Below, piece by piece: positions 15,273 through 20,491 of a stretch of 20,491 nucleotides of DNA. The translations under genes were made by a program, and so were the position numbers. Within the stretch, counting starts at the first letter, position 1; each line of letters starts with the position of its first letter. The stretch covers positions 1 to 20,491 of the forward strand of contig JBICID010000024.1 in assembly GCA_043101615.1 (NCBI GenBank). Reading direction: 5' to 3'. This DNA is from JBLHKT01 sp043101615. Lineage in GTDB: Bacteria; Planctomycetota; Phycisphaerae; Phycisphaerales; UBA1924. The notes under the pieces were generated by a model. The model had not been told where the DNA came from and ran no database searches. It saw only the letters and a list, made by a program, of their open reading frames with translations.

Positions 15273-16649
15273 ATGGCAGCTCGCACCGGCGCATCCCTTG
15301 GCGTGGCCATCGCCATCACCATCCTGGCCATCCTCTCGTTCACCTTCTTCGTGCTGACGCTGGTGTTCTTCGGGCGTGCCCAGGACGCCACGGCGAACAA
15401 GAAGAAGGCCGAGGACGCCATCCGGGAGTACGTGAACGAGTCGCAGCGCTCGCAGGCCTCGGTGCAGCAGGCCCTTCGGGCCGCCCAGGAGGACGGGGAG
15501 ACCGTGGTCTGGAACCTGATCGGCACGCAGCGTGACCTGATGGAGGCCGTGACGGGCAACCGGGAGATGACGCCGGCCCAGTTCGAGGAGCAGTTCGCGT
15601 CGATCGAGGGGTCCGAGGCGGCCTCGCTGCTGGGTCTGCTGGCCCAGCGGGACGAGCAGATCTCGACGCTGGAGGCCGAGCTGGCCGCGGCGGAGCAGGG
15701 GCGCCAGGCGGCGATCGCCCGGGCGGACGCCGAGGCGGCGCGCGTGGCCCAGCTCGCCCAGGAGTTCGACACGCAGGGGGCAAGCCTGATCGGTGAGGTG
15801 CAGGACTACACCGGCCAGATCCAGGCGACCCGGGCCGAGTACGAGAACGTGGAGCAGCGCCTGCGTGACGAGCTGGACCGCACCATCGCCACGCTGGAGA
15901 ACAAGGACCGCGAGCACCGCGCCACGGTCGCCCAGCTCAGCAACGAGAACCTGATCCTGCAGGACCAGCTCCGCCGCCTCCGCCAGGAGGGCGGCGACGG
16001 TCGCCTGATGCCCCTGCCCGAGGAGGCCCTGGTGGACGGCACCGTCGAGGCGATCAACCCCGCCGACCGCGAGGTCGTCCTCTCCATCGGACGCGAGGAG
16101 AAGGTGATCCTGGGCATGACGTTCGCCGTGTACGGCAACGCGACCGACATCCGCCCCAGCGCCCTGGACGGTGAGTACCCCGCCGGCAAGGCGACGCTGG
16201 AGGTCATCGAGGTCGAGGACGGCTTCAGCCGCGCCCGCATCATCACCGAGTCGCGCGGCAACCCGATCGTGCGGGGCGACGTGATCGCCAACGCGGTCTA
16301 CGACCCGACCAAGACCTACAAGTTCGTGGTCTACGGGCTGTTCGACATGGACCGGGACGGCATCAAGGGGCGTTACGAGAACGAGGACGTCGCCGCGATG
16401 ATCGGCTCGTGGGGCGGCGAGGTCGTGGACGAGCTCGAGGGCGACCTGGACTTCGTGGTGCTGGGCGAGCGTCCCACGCTGCCCCCGCCCCCCGGCATCA
16501 CCGCGACGCCCGAGGAGCTGAACCGGTACATCGAGCTGCAGCGCATCGTCGCTCGCTACGACGAGATCCGCGAGCAGGCCCTCTCGACCGCGGTGCCGAT
16601 CCTGAACGAGAACCGGCTCCGCACGCTCATCGGCGACTACCCCGGCTGA
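15273..16649 (+). CDS. Membrane-anchored coiled-coil protein with C-terminal BRCT-like segment
   Basis: 458 aa. One membrane helix at about 8-31 (VAIAITILAILSFTFFVLTL) is followed by a long coiled coil at about 35-245 rich in Glu, Gln, Ala and Arg. A beta-rich domain at about 253-340 (VEAINPADREVVLSIGREEK, GMTFAVYG) follows. The last part (about 346-458) reads like a BRCT fold: KFVVYGLFD, then GSWGGEVVDELEGDLDFVVLG, and finally PILNENRLRTLIGD, matching the usual 'GG.v...l....d.vV.G' and terminal 'IPil.e..l..li' patterns. I do not know a named family with this order. The protein is probably anchored in the inner membrane by its N-terminus; which side the C-terminus faces is not certain. ATG 15273 has AGGGAG upstream. 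The acyltransferase gene starts four bases after its stop, so the two are co-transcribed. Confidence 0.8.
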   Translation: MAARTGASLGVAIAITILAILSFTFFVLTLVFFGRAQDATANKKKAEDAIREYVNESQRSQASVQQALRAAQEDGETVVWNLIGTQRDLMEAVTGNREMTPAQFEEQFASIEGSEAASLLGLLAQRDEQISTLEAELAAAEQGRQAAIARADAEAARVAQLAQEFDTQGASLIGEVQDYTGQIQATRAEYENVEQRLRDELDRTIATLENKDREHRATVAQLSNENLILQDQLRRLRQEGGDGRLMPLPEEALVDGTVEAINPADREVVLSIGREEKVILGMTFAVYGNATDIRPSALDGEYPAGKATLEVIEVEDGFSRARIITESRGNPIVRGDVIANAVYDPTKTYKFVVYGLFDMDRDGIKGRYENEDVAAMIGSWGGEVVDELEGDLDFVVLGERPTLPPPPGITATPEELNRYIELQRIVARYDEIREQALSTAVPILNENRLRTLIGDYPG

Positions 16650-16653
16650 CCGC

Positions 16654-17745
16654 ATGGCCCGCCCGGTCCGCCCGCAGACCGCGGGCGGGAAGCTGCTGGA
16701 TCAGGCGAAGTACCAGGCCATCCGAGCGGGGCTGCTGCTCCCGCAGATGGCGGGCCTGGAGGTCTCCTCGGGCGTGGCCCGCTCGATCGGGCGGGCGTTC
16801 GGGGCCTCGCCGATCAACGCCAGACGCGTGGGCCGGGCCATGGAGCGGCTCGAGGTCGCCCTGCCCGAGCTCGACGACGAGCGGCGTCGTGAGCTGGTGC
16901 TCACGTCCTACGAGCACCTGGCGACGCTGGCGGTGGAATTATCGCTGTCGTCCCGCCTGCTCTCCGAGGAGGGCTGGATCCGGCACGCGGAGGTGTCGCC
17001 CATCGCGGGCTACCTGCGGTCGATGCTGCGCGAGGGGCCGGTCATCCTGGTCACGGGGCACTGCGGCAACTGGGAGGTGGTGGGGTACACGCTGGGCATG
17101 CTGGGCTTCCCGCTCTCGGCGGTGTACCGCCCGCTGGACCTCGAGCCCATGGACCGCTGGGTGCGCCAGGTGCGGGCCCGGCGCGGGCTGCGCCTGATCG
17201 ACAAGTTCGAGGCGATGCGGGAGATGCCCAAGGTGCTCAGGGAGGGCGGGCTGGTGGCCATCGTCGCGGACCAGAACGCCGGGGACCGGGGCCTGCACGT
17301 CCCGTTCTTCAACCGGCTGGCCTCGACGTACAAGTCGGTCGGGCTGATGGCGATGGAGTTCAACGCGCCCGTGCTGGTCGGGCAGGCGGTCCGGACGGGT
17401 CGCCCCGGGGCGCCGGGGACCATGGGCTACCGCATCGAGATGGAGGACCAGATCCACCCCGAGGACTGGGCGGACCGGCCCGACCCGCTGTTCTACATCA
17501 CCGCCCGGTACCGGCACGCCCTGGAGCGGATGATCCGCAGGGCCCCGGAACAGTACCTCTGGATGCACCGTATCTGGAAAAGCCGGCCGAGGCACGAGCG
17601 TCTCGACCAGCCCTTCCCGAGGGCGCTGCGGGAGAAGCTCGCGACGCTGCCCTGGCTCGACGAGAGCGCGGTGCGGGGGCTGGTCGAACGCTCGGACAAG
17701 GACCGGGCCTGGCTGCGGGCGCACCAGACCGACCGGCTACCGTAA
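16654..17745 (+). CDS. LpxL/HtrB-type lysophospholipid or lipid A acyltransferase
   Basis: 363 aa, about 50 residues longer than typical LpxL. The catalytic H-x4-E motif is HCGNWE (His about 136, Glu about 141) within VILVTGHCGNWEVVGYTLG. Further family blocks are AVYRPLDLEPMDRWVRQVRARRG, VAIVADQNAGDRGLHVPFF and, near the C-terminus, YLWMHRIWKSRP. LpxL/LpxM enzymes transfer an acyl chain from acyl-ACP to lipid A precursors at the cytoplasmic face of the inner membrane; related proteins acylate other lipids, so the acceptor here is inferred. It begins four bases after the coiled-coil gene without a clear ribosome binding site, implying translational coupling. The N-terminus lacks a strong membrane helix, unlike E. 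coli LpxL. Confidence 0.85.
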   Translation: MARPVRPQTAGGKLLDQAKYQAIRAGLLLPQMAGLEVSSGVARSIGRAFGASPINARRVGRAMERLEVALPELDDERRRELVLTSYEHLATLAVELSLSSRLLSEEGWIRHAEVSPIAGYLRSMLREGPVILVTGHCGNWEVVGYTLGMLGFPLSAVYRPLDLEPMDRWVRQVRARRGLRLIDKFEAMREMPKVLREGGLVAIVADQNAGDRGLHVPFFNRLASTYKSVGLMAMEFNAPVLVGQAVRTGRPGAPGTMGYRIEMEDQIHPEDWADRPDPLFYITARYRHALERMIRRAPEQYLWMHRIWKSRPRHERLDQPFPRALREKLATLPWLDESAVRGLVERSDKDRAWLRAHQTDRLP

Positions 17746-17831
17746 CCCCCCACCCCCCCACGTGGGACCATCGGGAGTGCAGCGGCATCGGGGGGGGCAG
17801 CGGTACCAGGGCCACACGCAGAGGGAGCATC

Positions 17832-18284
17832 ATGGCGACCGACAAGCTCGACGCGAAAGACCGGCTCGGACGGCTCGAGGAGGTCCGCGTGCTCATCGTG
17901 GACGACGACCGCGACGTGCTGCAGTCGGTCGAGGTGGCCTTCCAGTCCGAGGGGGCGTTGACGCTGACCGCGGGCGACGGCGACACCGCGGTCCGCATCT
18001 GTCACGAGGACCCGCCGGACCTGGTCGTGCTGGACATGATGCTGCCGAAGCGCTCGGGCTTCCTGACGCTCGAGAAGATCAAGGGTCGCGAGGACTCGCC
18101 GCTCGTGATTATGATGACCGCCAACGAGGGCAAGCGCCACCAGGCGTACGCCGAGTCGCTGGGCGTGGACGCGTACCTGCTCAAGCCGGTGCCGCTGACG
18201 CAGCTGCTCGACACCGCGGTCCGCCTGATCGACGCCGAGGACGAGAGCCTGGTCGGCCTCGACGAACTGGACGACGAGGACTGA
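17832..18284 (+). CDS. Single-domain response regulator (CheY-like receiver)
   Basis: 150 aa, essentially one receiver domain. The acidic pocket is VDDDRD (Asp 24-26), the phosphoacceptor is Asp 68 in LVVLDMMLP, the switch Thr is 96 in IMMTANEG, and the conserved Lys-Pro is 118-119 in LLKPV. The N-terminal 17 residues (TDKLDAKDRLGRLEE) are charged; the C-terminal tail is acidic (DELDDED). There is no output domain, so it must act by protein contact or phosphotransfer. No histidine kinase lies in the window. ATG 17832 has GAGGGAG upstream. Confidence 0.92.
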   Translation: MATDKLDAKDRLGRLEEVRVLIVDDDRDVLQSVEVAFQSEGALTLTAGDGDTAVRICHEDPPDLVVLDMMLPKRSGFLTLEKIKGREDSPLVIMMTANEGKRHQAYAESLGVDAYLLKPVPLTQLLDTAVRLIDAEDESLVGLDELDDED

Positions 18285-18333
18285 CGGCCCCGTGTGACTC
18301 CCGGGATCGGGCCCACGACTTCCGGCACACGCC

Positions 18334-18351
18334 GGGGCACGCTGGTGCCCC
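18334..18351. other. Perfect 7-bp hairpin between response regulator and small gene
   Basis: GGGGCAC and GTGCCCC flank the four-base loop GCTG. There is no T-run after it on either strand, so it is not a classic terminator. It lies 26 bases before the ATG at 18378 and might act on mRNA end processing or translation, but this is only a structural observation. Confidence 0.4.
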
Positions 18352-18365
18352 CGCGGAGGTGGGGC

Positions 18366-18371
18366 TAGGCT
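18366..18371 (+). promoter_or_regulatory. Weak -10-like TAGGCT near the start of the small gene
   Basis: TAGGCT lies six bases before the ATG at 18378, in the same geometry as the boxes before the adenylosuccinate lyase and FmdB-like genes, and no well-placed Shine-Dalgarno is present. Only three of six consensus positions match. Confidence 0.2.
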
Positions 18372-18377
18372 TGGCGC

Positions 18378-18713
18378 ATGGCCAAGTCGAAGCGGCGCCT
18401 GCTGGTGCTGTTCAATCCGAACGATCCGAGCGACCCCGGCGCGGGCAACTCGCCCCTGGGCGACGAGGCGGCGTTCTTCGAAAAGCTCGCCCCGTACAAC
18501 ACCGGCGAGGACTCGCCCAAGCGCCCCGGCGCGCCCACGCACACGCTGTACGGGCCCGGCATGTCGGTCGAGTACGCCACGGCCCAGGACCCGATCATGC
18601 AGGCGATGGTGGCGGTGAACGAGGTGGACACGGCCTTCCCGGTGCTCAGCAAGCTGTGCCGCGAGCTGGGGTGGAAGATGCAGGACACAGACTCGGGGCA
18701 GGTGTTCGGGTGA
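18378..18713 (+). CDS. Small protein of unknown function
   Basis: 111 aa, soluble, no signal peptide or membrane segment. I do not recognise the family. It starts MAKSKRRLLVLFNPNDPSDP and has a Pro/Gly-rich middle (SPKRPGAPTHTLYGPGMSVE). A helical C-terminal part (DPIMQAMVAVNEVDTAFPVL, LCRELGWKM) ends TDSGQVFG. The coding bias matches the neighbouring genes and the frame is free of low-complexity artefacts, so it is probably real. GGAGGT lies 17 bases upstream, too far for a normal ribosome binding site. It stands between a response regulator and a cysteine-free FmdB-like gene, both on the same strand. Confidence 0.7.
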   Translation: MAKSKRRLLVLFNPNDPSDPGAGNSPLGDEAAFFEKLAPYNTGEDSPKRPGAPTHTLYGPGMSVEYATAQDPIMQAMVAVNEVDTAFPVLSKLCRELGWKMQDTDSGQVFG

Positions 18714-18766
18714 GGTGTTCTCGACGCCAAAGCTGATATTTGGAAGCGCGGATGGGGGTGTCCGAG

Positions 18767-18901
18767 CCGTCGCTGCGCTCAGACTCGGCGTCTTGCGAGT
18801 TATGTTTGAGTCCAGGGTTCTTGCGAGGGCTGTCCCGTCGCTTGCGCTCCGGGCTCGTCAGAGAGTGGAACTCAGTCCCGTCGCGTGCGCTCCGGGCTCG
18901 T
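18767..18901. repeat. Degenerate direct repeats (27 bp, 43-bp period, plus a third partial copy)
   Basis: Two 27-base copies at 18832-18858 and 18875-18901 differ at one base and share TGCGCTCCGGGCTCGT. A more diverged copy lies at 18767-18788 (TGCGCTCAGACTCGG). They fill the spacer between the small unknown gene and the FmdB-like gene. Confidence 0.75.
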
Positions 18902-18916
18902 TGTGTGGGCGGGACC

Positions 18917-18922
18917 TATGAT
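18917..18922 (+). promoter_or_regulatory. Candidate -10 box of a leaderless FmdB-like transcript
   Basis: TATGAT (five of six consensus positions) ends five bases before the ATG at 18928 and no Shine-Dalgarno precedes that ATG, so transcription would start about at the initiation codon. No clear -35. Confidence 0.4.
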
Positions 18923-18927
18923 CGGGC

Positions 18928-19227
18928 ATGCCGACCTACGTATACGAGTATCTGGATGAGCACGGCGAGGGGACCGGGGAGTCGTTCGAGCTGGTGCAGC
19001 CCATCTCCGCCGACGCCCTGACCGAGCACGAGGGGCGGCCGGTGCACCGGGTGCCGCAGGCGCCCAACATCGCGGGCAAGTGGTCGGACATGAAGTCCAA
19101 GGGGCAGCTCTCCAACTCGAACCTGGAGCGTCTGGGGTTCACGAAGTTCGAGAAGAACACCGACGGCGGGCTGAGCCGCGTGGCGGGCAAGGAGGGGCCG
19201 AAGACGATCCGGCCGCTGGATGATTGA
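18928..19227 (+). CDS. FmdB-like small protein lacking the zinc-ribbon cysteines
   Basis: 99 aa. The start MPTYVYEY, FELVQPISADALTEHEGRPV and HRVPQAPNIAGKWSD follow the layout of FmdB-family zinc-ribbon proteins (MPtYeY..C..C...Fe..q.i.d..l..C..C...v.R...ap.i.g). All four expected cysteines are missing, and the protein contains no cysteine at all, so it cannot bind zinc in the usual way. The C-terminal part (SNSNLERLGFTKFEKNTDGG, then GPKTIRPLDD) is hydrophilic. The function of FmdB proteins is poorly known; some were named as putative regulators. The start is fixed by the N-terminal match; there is no ribosome binding site but a -10-like box five bases upstream. Confidence 0.72.
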   Translation: MPTYVYEYLDEHGEGTGESFELVQPISADALTEHEGRPVHRVPQAPNIAGKWSDMKSKGQLSNSNLERLGFTKFEKNTDGGLSRVAGKEGPKTIRPLDD

Positions 19228-19238
19228 GGGGAGGGGAA

Positions 19239-19287
19239 GGCACTAGGCACTAGGCACTGGGCACTGGGCACTGGGCACTAGGCACTG
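19239..19287. repeat. Heptamer tandem repeat, seven copies of GGCACT(A/G)
   Basis: Seven uninterrupted copies of a 7-base unit in which only the last base varies (A, A, G, G, G, A, G). It lies 11 bases after the FmdB-like gene, in a 217-base spacer that also holds G-rich runs. The unit could vary in number by slippage. Confidence 0.92.
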
Positions 19288-19444
19288 GGCGGGGGGCCTG
19301 GGGGGGGCGTGGGGCGAAAACTTTGGGGTGGTTTTCCGAACAAGTGTGCGATGCGGGTCCGCCCGCGGGGTCTCACAGCGTCAATCCAGCGCACCGTCTG
19401 GTAGCATCTTCCCGGATGCCGGTGCGCGCTCGGAGGGCTCGACC

Positions 19445-20104
19445 ATGCTGTCACAGTGGTTCGGCGATCAGGCCATGTTCTTCTCCATCCCCGCCCTGTT
19501 CGGCACGGCGATCTTCGTGCTGCGGATGGTGTTCCTGCTGGTGGGCGGGGACGACGGCGGCGGCGATCTGGCGGGCGGGGGCGACGTGGACCTGGGCGGG
19601 CTGGAGGGGGGCGTGGACCTGGACGGGGGCGAGCTGTCGATGCAGGGGCTCGACATCGATTCCGAGCCGCTCGACCAGGGGGGCACCAACCCGGACGCGT
19701 CGTTCCGGATCATCTCGCTGCAGACGATCGCGGCGTTCCTGATGGGGGCGGGCTGGGGCGGGCTGGGCGCGTACCGGGGCAGCTCGCTGGACTTCGGGTG
19801 GAGCCTGGCGATCGCGTTCGGGTGCGGGCTGCTGATGCTGTACGTGTTCGCGTGGCTGATGAAGGCGGTGTACGACCTGCAGACGTCGGGCAACGTGTCG
19901 CCCCGGATGGTGCTTGGTCGCGAGGCGACGGTGGACGTGGAGATCCCGCCGTCCCGGGCCGGGCAGGGCACGGTGAAGATCGTGCTGAACGAGCGGATGC
20001 GGCGCTACCGCGCCTGGACGGAGGGCCCGTCGCTCCCGCGCGGGACCGACGTCAAGATCACGAAGATCAACGCCGACAACACCGTGACGGTCGCGCGGGC
20101 GTGA
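19445..20104 (+). CDS. NfeD/YuaF-family membrane protein
   Basis: 219 aa. Membrane helices lie at about 10-34, 89-109 and 117-138. Between the first and second is an acidic glycine-rich linker (about 35-82, for example GGDDGGGDLAGGGDVDLGG). The C-terminal part at about 151-219 (MVLGREATVDVEIPPSRAGQ, then GTVKIVLNERMRRYRA) fits the OB-like beta-barrel of NfeD/YuaF proteins. In Bacillus, YuaF sits beside the flotillin YuaG and takes part in membrane-domain organisation; the same order occurs here, with a flotillin-type gene starting 37 bases downstream. ATG 19445 has GGAGGG upstream. The long acidic linker is unlike short YuaF loops and is the odd feature. Confidence 0.82.
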   Translation: MLSQWFGDQAMFFSIPALFGTAIFVLRMVFLLVGGDDGGGDLAGGGDVDLGGLEGGVDLDGGELSMQGLDIDSEPLDQGGTNPDASFRIISLQTIAAFLMGAGWGGLGAYRGSSLDFGWSLAIAFGCGLLMLYVFAWLMKAVYDLQTSGNVSPRMVLGREATVDVEIPPSRAGQGTVKIVLNERMRRYRAWTEGPSLPRGTDVKITKINADNTVTVARA

Positions 20105-20141
20105 CCGCCGACACAACGCCTCACTCGAAGGAGACCAACGG

Positions 20142-20491
20142 ATGACGACTCTCGCCGGTTCATCGCTCGCAACACTCGCCCGGGAGGCCGGCGTGCCGCT
20201 GGCGAGCCAGGGCGCCCTCCCGGGGAACCTGATCTGGTGGATCGGCGTGCCGCTCGCCTTCCTCTTCCTGTTCATCTTCATCATCGTGGTGGTCAACGCG
20301 CTGTACAAGCGATGCCCGTCGAACCGGATCCTGGTGATCTACGGGCGCGTGGGCACGGGGCGTGCCGCGAAGTGCCTGCACGGCGGCGGCTCGCTGGTGA
20401 TCCCGCTGATCCAGAACTACGCGTACATGAGCCTGGACCCGCTCACGATCGACATCCCGCTGGAGGGGGCGCTGAGCCTGAACAACATCCG
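20142..20491 (+). CDS. Flotillin-family (SPFH) protein, 3' end outside the window
   Basis: The first 116 codons are present and run off the edge. A short N-terminal extension is followed by one hydrophobic segment at about 30-53 (LIWWIGVPLAFLFLFIFIIV) and then the start of the SPFH domain: CPSNRILVIYGRVGTG, KCLHGGGSLVIPLIQNYAYM, SLDPLTIDIPLEGALSLNNI. These match flotillin/YqiK/YuaG-type proteins, which oligomerise on the membrane and organise lipid domains. ATG 20142 has AAGGAG eight bases upstream. The gene is 37 bases after the NfeD-family gene, forming the usual NfeD-flotillin pair. The name floA or floT cannot be chosen from this fragment. Confidence 0.88.
   Translation, partial: MTTLAGSSLATLAREAGVPLASQGALPGNLIWWIGVPLAFLFLFIFIIVVVNALYKRCPSNRILVIYGRVGTGRAAKCLHGGGSLVIPLIQNYAYMSLDPLTIDIPLEGALSLNNI

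Noticed and set aside
3751..18794. Shared string TCGGCGTCT in three spacers (3751, 14334, 18785)
   Set aside because: It also occurs inside the coding sequence near 5555, so at this GC content it can be chance and does not define a repeat family by itself.

Overview
The window is very GC-rich, with a strong G/C bias at third codon positions. It looks like a chromosomal segment of a planctomycete-type bacterium, most likely class Phycisphaerae. That placement is inferred from gene content: tandem fibro-slime-type secreted proteins, a PEP-CTERM-like exported protein, a DUF5117/DUF4953-type secreted zinc metalloprotease, an NfeD-flotillin pair and several small proteins of unknown function. I see no phage, IS element, CRISPR array, rRNA or tRNA. 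Eighteen genes are called, and no gene-free stretch exceeds about 300 bases; the longest are 14979-15272, 8616-8894 and 1962-2217.

Region 1-3780: a sulfotransferase (+) faces a small coiled-coil protein (-). Two more minus-strand genes follow, an exported LolA-like protein and a tautomerase-superfamily protein. A 215-base divergent spacer carrying three copies of a 36-bp tandem repeat separates the tautomerase from adenylosuccinate lyase.

Region 3779-11654: purB (a eukaryote-like adenylosuccinate lyase) is followed by three genes for exported proteins on the same strand: two tandem paralogous fibro-slime-type proteins and a 901-residue metzincin-like metalloprotease. A clear intrinsic terminator closes this series.

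Region 11661-14978: two tandem MgtC/SapB-type membrane proteins lie on the minus strand, divergent from an exported phosphodiesterase/phosphatase-family protein. The 3' end of that gene overlaps the 3' end of a PEP-CTERM-like exported protein gene on the other strand.

Region 15273-20491: a membrane-anchored coiled-coil protein with a C-terminal BRCT-like segment is coupled to an LpxL/HtrB-type acyltransferase. Then come a single-domain response regulator, a small protein of unknown function, a cysteine-free FmdB-like protein, and an NfeD-family membrane protein followed by a flotillin-family gene cut by the window edge. The spacers here carry short repeats (degenerate 22-27 bp copies and seven copies of a heptamer).

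The most noteworthy points are the fibro-slime domain that appears to be split by a beta-solenoid insertion in both paralogs, the BRCT-like segment on a membrane-anchored coiled-coil protein, the repeat-bearing spacers, and a set of genes that lack a Shine-Dalgarno but have a -10-like box 5-6 bases before the start codon, suggesting leaderless transcripts. No complete new defence or mobile system is visible.
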